Assembly (NCBI GenBank): GCA_026415235.1
Contig: JAOAHM010000044.1
Span: 1-49,692, forward strand
Length of the DNA stretch: 49,692 nt
Direction of reading: 5' to 3'
Source of the DNA: Ignavibacteria bacterium
GTDB taxonomy: Bacteria; Bacteroidota; Ignavibacteria; Ch128b
Positions 25,961 through 35,203 of the stretch are shown piece after piece. Below the pieces are notes generated by a model. The model ran no database searches. It had not been told where the DNA came from and saw only the letters and a program-made list of their open reading frames with translations. The translations under genes and the position numbers were made by a program. Each line of letters begins with the position of its first letter. Within the stretch, counting starts at the first letter, position 1.

Positions 25961-28154
25961 AGACTATCCAATAATCAAAACAATAGTCTTAATCTCAATT
26001 GGATTTTTTCTTGCATATCATTTGAAGATTGAACTTTCTCTAGTACTAATTTTTATCGTAATATCTTTTTTAATAACAATCCTTATATACAGAAATAAAC
26101 AATTTCTAAGTTCGATTAGCGTCGCATTGCTTTTAATTTCGTTTGGTTATTTGATTTTTTATTTGAGTTATTATGACAATGAGAAAGAAAGAAAATTATT
26201 CGAAGCATTAAACAACAAAAAAATATTAATGTATGGTAGAGTAAAAAAAGTTGATTACTTTGATGAAGATAAAATTCAATTCACATTTAACGCAGAAAAA
26301 ATTGTTTTTGAAAGAAAATGGGCATCTGTTAATCAAAATTTTTTAGTTAATCTTTCTTTAAAAGATAACTCGCTCTCTCTAAATTATTTTGATAAACTAA
26401 TTTCACCAGGAAATGAAATTAGAATTAGTGGTAATATTTCAATACCAACAGAACCAAAATTCCCAGGTGAATTTAACAATAAACTTTATCTAAAATCGAA
26501 AGGCATCAATTTTATTCTCAATTCGACAATCTACGATGAACTGAATTTGATTAATGAAAATAAATCTCTGTTAAATTTTAGTAGGTATCTAAATAAGCTC
26601 AGACAAAAAATAAAATTTCAAATTGAAGAAAATTTCGAACCACTAACTGCTGCTTACATCAAAGGTCTATTTATTGCTGAAAGAAGTGATATACCAGAAG
26701 AGATTAAAGAAGATTTTGTTCATTCTGGTGTAATTCATGTGCTTGCAGTTTCGGGATTGCATACGGGTTACATCGCATTAATTTTAATTGCATTAACGGG
26801 TAGATTTAGAAAATGGCTTAGAGTTATACTTGTGGCGTTAGGGCTTTATGTTTTTGCACATCTTGCTAATCTTTCTCCATCTGTGATTCGTGCAAGTATT
26901 ATGAGTGTTGTCGTTTTGATAAGTTTAATGGTAGAAAGGAAAAGTCAAATTTTAAATTCAATTGCACTTGCAGCGTTGCTAATACTTTTATTCAATCCAC
27001 TTGATGTATTCAATCCAGGTTTTCAATTATCTTTCTCAGCTGTGATTTCGATCGCATTAATCTATCCAACTCTTACGAAAACTTTTGGCTTAACAAATTT
27101 AGTTGGTATGAAGAAATATATTGTTGATTTATTATTCATTTCTATTGCAGTTTCGATTGGCACTTTTCCTTTTGTCGCATCTTATTATCAAAAATTTTCT
27201 TTCATAGCTTTGATTGCAAATTTGTTTATCATCCCACTGACAGGAATAATCCTTGGAGGAATAATTCTAAATTTATTAATACTTAACATTTTTCCATTCG
27301 TTTTTCCACTATATAAAGTTGCTTTGACTGAAGTTATCAATTTCAATTTCATGGTAGTAAAATTTTTTGCTAATCTTCCTTTCGCTTATACTTCCATTAA
27401 AAATTTTTCTACTGCAAATGCAATTGTTTATTTCTTAATGATTGGATTGATATTAATTTTTTTGAACAAAAATTTTAGACCGCTAACCAAAATTGTTATC
27501 GTTAGCTTACTTGTATTTAATTATTCATTTTACTTTAAAATTCTTAGCAACGATTTAATTAATTCAAACAATGGAAACTTGTTGCTTCTAAAATTAAATG
27601 GTGCAAATTCTATATTCATTGGTGATTTACATAATAATTTCATTAAGATATTTGGAAAGTCAAGTATTCAAAAGACAAATGAAGACATGAAAAAAATTGA
27701 TAAAATACTCTGGTCACTTAACTATGAAAATGTGAAACTTGGAAGTATTACTACACCATCAATTTGGATTAATCACGATTTAAGAAATAGGTTGAATAAG
27801 ACTTCTGTTTCACAGATTAGCGATGGAATTTGGATTTTCTCTGAGAAAAAATTTAACGATATAAATAAATTTATTGCACGTGATTCTGATTACATATTTT
27901 TGAAAAATTCTTATACGGAAGTTTTTAACTACAATGGATGGTTATTGATTGTCTCTCCCGTTGAATTTGAAAAAGTAAAAGCTAAGTTAGTCAGTCGAGT
28001 CAAAAATTTTATTTATGTGAAACCAGATTTAGATACAATTAGAGTGAACACTAATTCTAATAAAATTCAAACATTTTTATTCAATAACGATTTGATAAAA
28101 ATATTCGAACTAAAAACTGATTCATTATCAGAGATAAGTTGGCGCAACAAATGA
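25950..28154 (+). CDS. comEC: ComEC/Rec2-family DNA-uptake channel, without a recognisable metallo-beta-lactamase domain
   Basis: 734 residues. An N-terminal membrane part and an OB-like domain (about 75-190) precede the competence domain with HSGVIHVLAVSGLHTGYIALIL near residue 265, PSVIRASIMS and FNPGFQLSFSAV. ComEC moves single-stranded DNA across the inner membrane. About 200 soluble C-terminal residues replace the metallo-beta-lactamase domain; the DVGQGD and HxHxDH motifs are missing, so no nuclease activity is expected there. Start TTG 25950 overlaps the upstream gene by 11 bases. No other competence genes are in the window. Confidence 0.88.
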   Translation: MKVKDYPIIKTIVLISIGFFLAYHLKIELSLVLIFIVISFLITILIYRNKQFLSSISVALLLISFGYLIFYLSYYDNEKERKLFEALNNKKILMYGRVKKVDYFDEDKIQFTFNAEKIVFERKWASVNQNFLVNLSLKDNSLSLNYFDKLISPGNEIRISGNISIPTEPKFPGEFNNKLYLKSKGINFILNSTIYDELNLINENKSLLNFSRYLNKLRQKIKFQIEENFEPLTAAYIKGLFIAERSDIPEEIKEDFVHSGVIHVLAVSGLHTGYIALILIALTGRFRKWLRVILVALGLYVFAHLANLSPSVIRASIMSVVVLISLMVERKSQILNSIALAALLILLFNPLDVFNPGFQLSFSAVISIALIYPTLTKTFGLTNLVGMKKYIVDLLFISIAVSIGTFPFVASYYQKFSFIALIANLFIIPLTGIILGGIILNLLILNIFPFVFPLYKVALTEVINFNFMVVKFFANLPFAYTSIKNFSTANAIVYFLMIGLILIFLNKNFRPLTKIVIVSLLVFNYSFYFKILSNDLINSNNGNLLLLKLNGANSIFIGDLHNNFIKIFGKSSIQKTNEDMKKIDKILWSLNYENVKLGSITTPSIWINHDLRNRLNKTSVSQISDGIWIFSEKKFNDINKFIARDSDYIFLKNSYTEVFNYNGWLLIVSPVEFEKVKAKLVSRVKNFIYVKPDLDTIRVNTNSNKIQTFLFNNDLIKIFELKTDSLSEISWRNK

Positions 28155-28984
28155 TTGAAATAAACAATTTTAATACAAAAAGAATAACCGATTTTATCGC
28201 TTATTCAGTTTTATATTACTACGAAAATTTTAAAACGATTTTTTTCGAAATCACCTTAGTTAATTATTTAATTATGGGTTTTCTCTATTTAATATTTATC
28301 AGTTTGGGTGGGGAATTTAATCTGACTTTCTTTTTATCTAATGAAGGGAAAACATTTTTAATTTTAGTTGTGATTTCATTTTTAATAATCAACTACAACT
28401 TAATTTATAAATCTTTCCGTCTAATTTGTCTCAATAATCTTGAATTGAAAAACGCAAAAACTAAACTTAAAATTTTTCTCATTAGTTTTTTAAGAAATAC
28501 ACTTTTAATACTTACTATACTTGCTTTCTTCTTCGAGTCAAATTATTTGATGTTCGTTTTGGCTTTTATGATTGTAAATACAATTTCATACAGAATTATT
28601 TTTTATCAAAAGTATAATTCTTTTAATCTTACCAAACCAGAAATTTCGTTGAAAGAAATTCTATCACTCGATTTTGATGCAACTAAGTTAATAATTCTAA
28701 ATCGCTTGTTGCTTTTATTCGTTCCAACGTTTCTTACGATTTCAATTTTTTTAGTAATAGATTTTTTTAGAATACTTTTAAGTGGAAAATTATTTTTCTT
28801 TGTTTACGATAGATTAACAGAGTTATTAATTTTTGGAATATTCGGATTGGTTATTTATTTATTGATTATTCCTTTTCAATTCATAAGTCTTATGATTTTT
28901 TACAATCACCATTATGAAAAAAATTTTGATAGGGGAATAAATTCAAATTTGAATACAAACCAAATTGAACAAAACCACTCTTAA
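28151..28984 (+). CDS. Hypothetical integral membrane protein
   Basis: 277 residues, with about five to six hydrophobic segments (near 35-55, 70-90, 112-140, 185-215 and 230-255), rich in Phe, Ile and Leu, with short polar loops. No family motif recognised. ATG 28151 overlaps the comEC stop (ATGA), so it probably belongs to the prmC-dtd-comEC transcript. The layout resembles generic DUF-type membrane proteins with an N-terminal cytoplasmic stretch. The C-terminus is polar and Asn-rich (NSNLNTNQIEQNHS). Confidence 0.65.
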   Translation: MIEINNFNTKRITDFIAYSVLYYYENFKTIFFEITLVNYLIMGFLYLIFISLGGEFNLTFFLSNEGKTFLILVVISFLIINYNLIYKSFRLICLNNLELKNAKTKLKIFLISFLRNTLLILTILAFFFESNYLMFVLAFMIVNTISYRIIFYQKYNSFNLTKPEISLKEILSLDFDATKLIILNRLLLLFVPTFLTISIFLVIDFFRILLSGKLFFFVYDRLTELLIFGIFGLVIYLLIIPFQFISLMIFYNHHYEKNFDRGINSNLNTNQIEQNHS

Positions 28985-29105
28985 AAATCTTTTCATCTAA
29001 AATTTCTACATCAGTTTAATAAGAAAAACAAATGATTTACTCACTAAACGACTTTTTACTTTTTTTATTAAGAAATACTTTGCGTGACATTTGATTTAAA
29101 ACAAA

Positions 29106-29131
29106 AAAGCCATCCTAAAAAGGATGGCTTT
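29106..29131. terminator. Rho-independent terminator between convergent genes
   Basis: A perfect 11-bp stem pairs aaagccatcct (29106-29116) with aggatggcttt (29121-29131) around a four-base aaaa loop. The T run is better in the leftward direction, so it mainly ends the tRNA-Leu/tig/clpP transcript, though it may also stop the comEC operon. Confidence 0.85.
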
Positions 29132-29152
29132 AGTTTTGAAAATTACTGCTTA

Positions 29153-29767
29153 TTATTTTTTCTTATCTTTTCTTACAAGAATATTATCAATCAAACCATA
29201 TTCAAGAGCTTCTTCGGGACTGAAGAAACGGTCACGATCAGTATCTTTTTCAATTTGAAGAATATCTTTACCAGTATGATAAGCTAAAATTTCATTTAGT
29301 TTTTTTCTAAGCTTCAAAATCTCTTCAGCATGGATTGAAATATCTGTTGCCGTTCCACGAACTCCACCCCAAGGTTGATGAATCATAATTCTTGAATTTG
29401 GGAGAGCAGTGCGTTTCCCCTTTGTTCCACCGGCGAGTAGAACAGCTCCCATACTTGCTGCCATTCCTAAACAAATTGTTGCAACATCACATTTGACATA
29501 TTGCATAGTATCGTAAATGGCAAGTCCTGCATAAACATCACCACCAGGAGTGTTAATGTACAAATTGATATCTTTATCAGGATCTTCAGATTCGAGGAAA
29601 ATTAATTGGGCGATAACAAGACTCGCGATATGGTCATCAATTGGTGTAGAAATCATGACAATCCGTTCTCTCAACAATCGTGAAAAGATATCCATGCCTC
29701 GTTCACCGCGACCAGTCTGCTCAATCACATAAGGCACAAGTTGATTATAAATTTCTTTCTTATCCAT
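29153..29767 (-). CDS. clpP: ATP-dependent Clp protease proteolytic subunit
   Basis: 204 residues. Catalytic triad Ser105 (GMAASMGA), His130 (IMIHQPWGG) and Asp179 (TDRDRFF). ClpP forms a tetradecamer that degrades proteins fed by ClpX or ClpA-type ATPases. SD aaggaga precedes the ATG. It follows tig by 12 bases; the usual next gene clpX is absent and a strong terminator lies directly downstream, so the ATPase must be encoded elsewhere. The Lys-rich C-terminus (VRKDKKK) is ordinary. Confidence 0.97.
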   Translation of the reverse strand: MDKKEIYNQLVPYVIEQTGRGERGMDIFSRLLRERIVMISTPIDDHIASLVIAQLIFLESEDPDKDINLYINTPGGDVYAGLAIYDTMQYVKCDVATICLGMAASMGAVLLAGGTKGKRTALPNSRIMIHQPWGGVRGTATDISIHAEEILKLRKKLNEILAYHTGKDILQIEKDTDRDRFFSPEEALEYGLIDNILVRKDKKK

Positions 29768-29779
29768 AAAATCTCCTTT

Positions 29780-31039
29780 TTAGATATTTACTTTTTTAAT
29801 GTTCACTTTTACTTTACTAAGTATGAAATTCATAAATTTTTCATTTTCCAATTCATCAAGCAATGCCGAGCGTCTTGAAGTCAAGAATCGTCTCATTTCT
29901 TCTTTATCTTTTTGATACTTCTCACTTAATTCTTCAGCATATTTCTCAATCTCTTCTGGAGTTAATCTAAGATTGTATTTAGAAATAATTTCCTGTTTAA
30001 TTAAAAACCACTTTGTGTCTTCTTCAGCAATCTTGCTAATAGTTTCTAAACTGTTTTGGTCAAGATTATTAGCTTTAGTTTGTTTCTTTAAATAATCGAT
30101 AAGATATTGTTTCTGTCTTTCAACTAAAGTTGGTGGAGGAGTAAAATCAAATTTTTTAACAAATGCATCTCTTATTGAGTCAACCAACTTATTTTTTGCA
30201 TTTCTTTGATAGTACTTTAACTCATCTTCTGCCAGAGTTTTCTTCAATTCTTCCAAGGTTTGGATTTTGCCATTCGAGGATTTTTGTGCGAATTCATCGT
30301 TTAATTCAGGGAGAATGACTTTTTTAATTTCAATTATTTTGTAATGATAATTAGTTGACTTTTTCTCTTGATTTTCTTCTGAAGATGAGTTCTCAGCTGA
30401 AAGAGGAATGGAACTATCAAATTCATCATTTAAATTTTTTCCCAACAGAAGATTTGCAAATTCAGGATTTAAATTTTCATTTTTTAGATAGACTAAAATT
30501 TTCTCACTCGGTTTAGAAGTATCTTCACGGTCACTAACTTCGAGATTAACGATGTAATCCATGGACTCAACTTTTTCTGCAGGTTCTTCAGTTCGACTCA
30601 TAAATCTTAAATACTCTAATGCTTTCTCTATGAATGTATCGGATAGTTCATATTCTTCTTGCTCAATTTCGATGTCTTCAAGATTTTCAATCTTAATTTC
30701 TGGAATTATTTCGAATTGAATTTGAAAATTAAGTCCACCTTCTTCAGTTAAATCCAAATGAGTGAGTTTTGGGATACCAATTACTTCAAGTCCTGTAGTT
30801 TGAATCTCATCCCAAAATTTATTCTCTGCAATTTTATCTAATTTATCGTAGAAGATTGCATCTCCATACATTTTTTTGATTAATGATATAGGAGCTTTAC
30901 CTTTTCTAAAGCCAGGAAGTGAAATTTTTTTTGCCTCTTCTTTTAAAATTTCTTCAAAATAAGATTGAGTTTCTTCCTTTGGCATTTCAATTTTTATAGT
31001 TCGTTCGGAGTCGTTAATATTTTGAATTTCTACGCTCAA
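29780..31039 (-). CDS. tig: Trigger factor (ribosome-associated chaperone/PPIase)
   Basis: 419 residues. The N-terminal ribosome-binding signature SLPGFRKGKAPISLI near residue 40 is intact. The middle segment (about 150-240) takes the FKBP-like position but is Ser/Glu-rich and diverged (ENSSSEENQEKKS), so prolyl-isomerase activity is doubtful. The rest is helical chaperone domain. The start is TTG 31039, with SD gagga upstream. It lies 41 bases after tRNA-Leu on the same strand and upstream of clpP, the common tig-clpP order. Confidence 0.93.
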   Translation of the reverse strand: MSVEIQNINDSERTIKIEMPKEETQSYFEEILKEEAKKISLPGFRKGKAPISLIKKMYGDAIFYDKLDKIAENKFWDEIQTTGLEVIGIPKLTHLDLTEEGGLNFQIQFEIIPEIKIENLEDIEIEQEEYELSDTFIEKALEYLRFMSRTEEPAEKVESMDYIVNLEVSDREDTSKPSEKILVYLKNENLNPEFANLLLGKNLNDEFDSSIPLSAENSSSEENQEKKSTNYHYKIIEIKKVILPELNDEFAQKSSNGKIQTLEELKKTLAEDELKYYQRNAKNKLVDSIRDAFVKKFDFTPPPTLVERQKQYLIDYLKKQTKANNLDQNSLETISKIAEEDTKWFLIKQEIISKYNLRLTPEEIEKYAEELSEKYQKDKEEMRRFLTSRRSALLDELENEKFMNFILSKVKVNIKKVNI

Positions 31040-31080
31040 TTTTGTTTCCTCAATTTTGTTAACGATTGGTTAAAAAGTGG

Positions 31081-31162
31081 TGCGGAAGGGGGGACTCGAA
31101 CCCCCACGAGTTGCCTCACTAGATCCTAAGTCTAGCGCGTCTGCCAATTCCGCCACTTCCGC
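31081..31162 (-). tRNA. tRNA-Leu (anticodon TAG)
   Basis: 82 nt on the minus strand, class II with a long variable arm. Acceptor gcggaag pairs with cttccgc, the discriminator is A, the anticodon stem tcta-gactt...region gives loop cttagga with anticodon TAG, and the T arm is gggggttcgagtccccc. CCA is not encoded. A promoter-like TAAATTTG lies 12 bases upstream. Confidence 0.95.
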
Positions 31163-31174
31163 TCAAAAGCATTG

Positions 31175-31182
31175 CAAATTTA
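31175..31182 (-). promoter_or_regulatory. Putative -7 element (TAAATTTG) for tRNA-Leu/tig/clpP
   Basis: On the minus strand TAAATTTG reads from 31182 to 31175, ending 12 bases before the tRNA-Leu 5' end. The octamer is identical to that upstream of the tRNA-Arg cluster and fits the Bacteroidota TAnnTTTG consensus. About 20 bases upstream only a T run, not an exact TTTG, is present. Confidence 0.5.
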
Positions 31183-31481
31183 TGAAAAATTAAACCCTTT
31201 AAAAAATTTGTGTTTATTTTACTTTATCATAAAAAAATTTTAGCAATATCATTTCGAAGTTTAACCAAGTTCAAATTTTCGAGCAATATTGATTTTATTA
31301 GTTCGTTAAAATTTAATTTAAGTTTAAACAGTTTTTACTCGTCTAAATTTTAATTCGTAGTTCATTTCATAAAGTTTCATTTATTATTTAATTAAAACCA
31401 AAATCGTCATTTTTCTCAATTCATCAATTATTTTTTTGATTTCATTGAAAAATATCTTTCCATAATTTTTAACCAAAATTT

Positions 31482-31509
31482 TTTGTTAGCTATTGAATTT
31501 TTAACTTTG
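31482..31509 (+). promoter_or_regulatory. Putative TAnnTTTG promoter for the phosphatidyltransferase gene
   Basis: TTTG at 31482-31485 and TAACTTTG at 31502-31509, separated by 16 bases (a little shorter than the usual spacing), with the ATG 22 bases after the -7 element. If used, ATG 31531 is the start and upstream in-frame codons are leader. Confidence 0.4.
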
Positions 31510-31530
31510 AAAGTTAATTATCAATTGATT

Positions 31531-32217
31531 ATGACAACAAATCAACATCAAAGAGAAACTACAACAATTTTAAGTTTCGTTGAAAAACCAATTCTGAATT
31601 GGTTAGCAAAAACATTACCAAATTTTGTAACCCCTGATGTTTTAACTTTTTTCGGTATGATTGGTTCTATATTGACAGGAGTAGGATATTCTTTAACAAC
31701 ATACAGTTCATACTACTTATGGCTGGCAAATTTTGGTTTACTCTTGAATTGGTTTGGTGATTCTTTGGATGGAACAGTTGCACGATTTCGTCACATTGAA
31801 CGACCAAAGTATGGATTTTTTATTGATCATACGCTTGATTCAGTGAGTATGGTTTTGATTGGCATTGGTGTCGGATTATCTCCTTATGCTCGATTTGATT
31901 TTGTCTTACTTGCCCTTGTGGGATATTTGTTGATGTCTATTTTAGTTTATATTAAAACATTTGTTTATAATGTTTTCAAAATTTCATATTTCGGTTTTGG
32001 ACCAACCGAAGCAAGACTTTTCATAGTTATAGTTAACATTCTTGTTTTCTACTTTGGAGTTGGTTCTTATAAGATTTTTAATTTCGATTTAACTTTTATT
32101 GATATTGCTGCAGTATTCTTTGCGATGGTTTTATTTCTCTTCTTTATAATTTCTGTTTTTCAAGAGGGAATGGAATTAAAAAGAGCTGACGAAGCATCAC
32201 TTCAAATGAAAAAATAA
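31531..32217 (+). CDS. CDP-alcohol phosphatidyltransferase family membrane protein
   Basis: 228 residues with about six membrane segments. The full family motif D-x2-D-G-x2-A-R-x8-G-x3-D-x3-D is present (GDSLDGTVARF, then G, and IDHTLD near residue 93), with the two aspartate pairs that bind the metal and CDP-lipid. It should transfer a phosphatidyl or similar group from a CDP-alcohol to an alcohol acceptor in phospholipid synthesis; the acceptor (inositol, glycerol phosphate or another) cannot be told. I start at ATG 31531, as a TAnnTTTG promoter lies just upstream; a TTG at 31483 would add 16 residues through that motif. Confidence 0.88.
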   Translation: MTTNQHQRETTTILSFVEKPILNWLAKTLPNFVTPDVLTFFGMIGSILTGVGYSLTTYSSYYLWLANFGLLLNWFGDSLDGTVARFRHIERPKYGFFIDHTLDSVSMVLIGIGVGLSPYARFDFVLLALVGYLLMSILVYIKTFVYNVFKISYFGFGPTEARLFIVIVNILVFYFGVGSYKIFNFDLTFIDIAAVFFAMVLFLFFIISVFQEGMELKRADEASLQMKK

Positions 32218-32282
32218 TTCTTGTATTTATAAAAGCTAAAATTTAAATTGTCTAACCAAAGTCAAACAAAAAGAGAGAGAGT

Positions 32283-32849
32283 ATGGGTTCAACACAAGAT
32301 TTTAGACCAGGATTAATAATTAGATTCAATAACGAACTTTATCAAATAGTAGAATTTCAACATGTAAATCCAGGAAACTGGCGTGCATTTGTAAGAACAA
32401 AACTAAAAAACATCAAAACTGGAAGAGTTATTGAGAACAGATTTAGAGCTGGTGAAAGCGTTGATATTGTACGAGTCGAAAGACATCAATTCCAATATCT
32501 TTACAAAGATGGTGATATGTTAGTATTAATGAACACAGAAAATTTTGATCAAATCAATGTTCCAGAAGAAATTCTCGGAGAGGGTACAAAATTCCTGAAA
32601 GAAGGAATCACAATAGATCTTTTAATGGATGGTTCTACAATTGTTTCTGCTGAGTTACCAATTTTTGTAGAGTTAGAAGTAACTCAAACCGAACCTGGTA
32701 TCAAAGGTGATACCGCAACTGGTGGTTCGAAACCAGCAACACTTGAAACAGGAGCCGTAGTTAGTGTACCTTTGTTCATTGATGAAGGTGATATCATTAA
32801 AGTTGATACCAGAACAGGTGAATATGTTGAACGAGTTAAAGAGAGGTAA
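32283..32849 (+). CDS. efp: Elongation factor P
   Basis: 188 residues, three beta-barrel domains. EF-P rescues ribosomes stalled on proline stretches. The tip of the domain I loop reads NPGNWRAF: the residue usually modified (Lys34 in E. coli PGKG, Arg32 in Pseudomonas) is Asn32 here. The C-terminal signature [17 protein letters not shown] and [12 protein letters not shown] is canonical. The SD-like gagagagag is weak. The stop region carries the SD for accB two bases downstream, the common efp-accB-accC order. Confidence 0.96.
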   Translation: MGSTQDFRPGLIIRFNNELYQIVEFQHVNPGNWRAFVRTKLKNIKTGRVIENRFRAGESVDIVRVERHQFQYLYKDGDMLVLMNTENFDQINVPEEILGEGTKFLKEGITIDLLMDGSTIVSAELPIFVELEVTQTEPGIKGDTATGGSKPATLETGAVVSVPLFIDEGDIIKVDTRTGEYVERVKER

Positions 32850-32851
32850 AA

Positions 32852-33364
32852 ATGGACTTAAATTATCTTAAAAAACTTATCAAAATAGTAGACGAAAGTG
32901 GAGTGGATGAGGTTGAAATTGAAGAAGAAGGTTCAAAAATAAGAATTAAAAAATCTTCAAGTGGAAAGGAAAATCTTCAAACAGTATTTCCATACACAAT
33001 ACCACAGAATTTTCAAATTCCAATTCAACCACAGGTGATTCAACAGCAAGCATCAGTTGGTGCTGCATCAACTCAAGTAATTGAAGAGAAGAAAGTAACT
33101 GAAGAGAAGAAACCAGAAAAGAAATATCACGAGATAAAATCACCAATTGTTGGTACTTTTTATCGTGCGCCATCTCCCGATGCGGATCCATATGTCAAAG
33201 TGGGTGATGTTGTTAGTGTCGGGCAGGTTTTGTGTATTGTGGAAGCAATGAAGTTAATGAATGAAATTGAAAGTGATGTTAATGGTAAGATAGTTCAGAT
33301 ACTTGTAGAAAATGCACAGCCAGTGGAATATGGGCAAACTTTATTTTTAATTGAACCATTGTGA
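32852..33364 (+). CDS. accB: Biotin carboxyl carrier protein of acetyl-CoA carboxylase
   Basis: 170 residues. The N-terminal helix region ([24 protein letters not shown]) is followed by a Gln/Pro/Val-rich flexible linker (about 55-92) and the biotinyl domain, with biotin-accepting Lys134 in VEAMKLMNE. It carries CO2 from biotin carboxylase to the carboxyltransferase in fatty acid synthesis. ATG 32852 follows SD gaggt, overlapping the end of efp. accC follows after 27 bases; accA and accD are not in the window. Confidence 0.96.
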   Translation: MDLNYLKKLIKIVDESGVDEVEIEEEGSKIRIKKSSSGKENLQTVFPYTIPQNFQIPIQPQVIQQQASVGAASTQVIEEKKVTEEKKPEKKYHEIKSPIVGTFYRAPSPDADPYVKVGDVVSVGQVLCIVEAMKLMNEIESDVNGKIVQILVENAQPVEYGQTLFLIEPL

Positions 33365-33391
33365 AATTTTTAACCAATCGGGAAGTAACAA

Positions 33392-34744
33392 GTGTTTAAA
33401 AAAGTTTTAGTTGCGAATCGTGGAGAAATCGCATTAAGGGTAATACGAGCTTGCAAAGAACTTGGAATTAAAACTGTTGCAATTTATTCTGAAGCAGATC
33501 GTGACTCACTCCATGTTCGATTTGCTGATGAAGCAGTTTGTATTGGTCCACCACCAAGCAAAGAAAGTTATCTAAACATTCCAAGAATTATTGCTGCTGC
33601 TGAAATTACAGGTGCAGATGCAATTCATCCAGGTTATGGTTTTTTATCTGAAAATGAAGACTTTGCTGAGATATGCGAATCATCAGGTATAAAATTTATT
33701 GGACCTTCAGCAGAAAGTATTCGTTTGATGGGAGATAAAGCAACAGCAAAAGATACAATGAAAAAAGCAGGTGTCCCAGTTGTGCCAGGCAGCGATGGTA
33801 CAATTAGCGAACTAAATGAAGCAGTGCAGGTTGCGAAAAAAATTGGTTTTCCAGTTATCATTAAAGCAACTGCAGGTGGTGGTGGAAAGGGAATGAGAGT
33901 TGCAAAATCTGCTGAGGAATTTGAGAGATTGTTTGTTCTTGCAAGAAATGAAGCAGAAGCTGCTTTTGGCAATCCTGAAGTTTACATTGAAAAATATATT
34001 GAAGAACCACATCATGTTGAAATACAAGTTTTAGGTGATCAATATGGAAATGTGATTCATCTTGGTGAGAGGGATTGTTCAATTCAACGAAGGCATCAGA
34101 AATTAATTGAAGAATCACCATCACCGATTGTTGACGAAGAACTTCGTGAAGCTATGGGTGCAGCAGCTGTTGCAGGTGCAAAAAGTGTTAATTACGAAGG
34201 TGCTGGTACAATTGAATTTTTAGTTGATAACAAAAAGAATTTTTATTTCATGGAGATGAATACAAGAATTCAAGTAGAGCATCCTGTAACGGAAGAACTT
34301 TACGGTGTAGATTTGGTGAAAGAACAAATTAGAATTGCTGCTGGTGGAAGAGTAAAGAAGATTAAAATAAAACCAAAAAATTGGGTAATTGAATGTAGAA
34401 TTAATGCAGAAGATCCAGAAAAAGATTTCAGACCATCGCCAGGAAAAATTACAGTATTTCATCAACCTGGTGGAATTGGAGTAAGAACAGATACTCATGT
34501 CTATGCGGGATATTCTGTCCCACCATATTATGACTCACTAATTGCAAAATTGATTGTGAAAGGTTCAGATAGATTAGATGCGATCAAAAAAATGGAAAGA
34601 GCTTTGGAAGAATTCATCATCGAAGGAGTTAAGACCACAATTCCATTTCACTTAAAAGTTATGCGTGATGAAAATTATAGAAATGGAAAATTTGATACTC
34701 ATTTTCTCGAAAATTTTAATTATAAAAATTCGGAGGATAAATAA
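33392..34744 (+). CDS. accC: Biotin carboxylase subunit of acetyl-CoA carboxylase
   Basis: 450 residues, standard length. N-terminal [26 protein letters not shown]-grasp glycine loop GGGGKGMRV near residue 163, [16 protein letters not shown] and the metal/ATP site IEFLVD...[18 protein letters not shown] are all intact. It carboxylates AccB biotin with bicarbonate and ATP. The start is GTG 33392. Its last codons (NSEDK) encode the SD (cggagga) of gcvH, which starts directly after the stop. Confidence 0.97.
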   Translation: MFKKVLVANRGEIALRVIRACKELGIKTVAIYSEADRDSLHVRFADEAVCIGPPPSKESYLNIPRIIAAAEITGADAIHPGYGFLSENEDFAEICESSGIKFIGPSAESIRLMGDKATAKDTMKKAGVPVVPGSDGTISELNEAVQVAKKIGFPVIIKATAGGGGKGMRVAKSAEEFERLFVLARNEAEAAFGNPEVYIEKYIEEPHHVEIQVLGDQYGNVIHLGERDCSIQRRHQKLIEESPSPIVDEELREAMGAAAVAGAKSVNYEGAGTIEFLVDNKKNFYFMEMNTRIQVEHPVTEELYGVDLVKEQIRIAAGGRVKKIKIKPKNWVIECRINAEDPEKDFRPSPGKITVFHQPGGIGVRTDTHVYAGYSVPPYYDSLIAKLIVKGSDRLDAIKKMERALEEFIIEGVKTTIPFHLKVMRDENYRNGKFDTHFLENFNYKNSEDK

Positions 34745-35125
34745 ATGAATATTCCTGTTGAACTAAAGTATACCAAAGAACACGAATGGATTCGTGTTGA
34801 AGGTAATATCGGGATTGTCGGGATTACCGATTTTGCCCAGAGTGAACTTGGTGACATTGTTTTTGTTGATTTACATAAAAATAAAAAAGAAGTAAAACAG
34901 GGAGAGGTCTTTGGTACAATAGAAGCAGTTAAAACTGTATCTGACCTCTATGCACCAGTTTCGGGAAAAATAGTAGAGTTCAATTCAAAATTAGAATCAA
35001 CTCCAGAAGTTGTTAATAAAGATCCTTACGGTGAAGGTTGGTTAATTAAAATTGAACTTTCTAATTCTGAAGAATTAAACTCTTTATTGGATGCCGAAGC
35101 TTACAAATCTCTCATTGGAAAATAG
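34745..35125 (+). CDS. gcvH: Glycine cleavage system H protein
   Basis: 126 residues. It shuttles the aminomethyl group on lipoyl-Lys63 ([18 protein letters not shown]) between the glycine cleavage enzymes. N-terminal [12 protein letters not shown] and the C-terminal [11 protein letters not shown] are typical. It is a client of LipB and LipA encoded at 646-5948. Its place after accC with no gap is unusual, as gcvP and gcvT are absent from the window; the H protein may also help spread lipoyl groups. A terminator follows at 35155. Confidence 0.96.
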   Translation: MNIPVELKYTKEHEWIRVEGNIGIVGITDFAQSELGDIVFVDLHKNKKEVKQGEVFGTIEAVKTVSDLYAPVSGKIVEFNSKLESTPEVVNKDPYGEGWLIKIELSNSEELNSLLDAEAYKSLIGK

Positions 35126-35154
35126 TTTTAATATTGAAGTTGTTAATAAATCTT

Positions 35155-35186
35155 AAGAGACGGAGTTATTCCGTCTCTTTATTTTT
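35155..35186 (+). terminator. Rho-independent terminator after gcvH
   Basis: A 10-bp stem pairs aagagacgga (35155-35164) with tccgtctctt (35170-35179) around a gttat loop, followed by a T-rich run (tatttttaaat). It ends the efp-accB-accC-gcvH transcript; guaA begins 18 bases later. Confidence 0.85.
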
Positions 35187-35203
35187 AAATAAATATTGCA
35201 AAT

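Larger units (their letters stand above)
31163..31530. other. Non-coding spacer with divergent promoters
   Basis: 368 bases, very AT-rich, between tRNA-Leu (-) and the phosphatidyltransferase gene (+). It holds a promoter-like site for each direction (31182-31175 leftward, 31482-31509 rightward). I see no ORF, RNA gene or repeat in the remaining about 290 bases. Confidence 0.6.
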
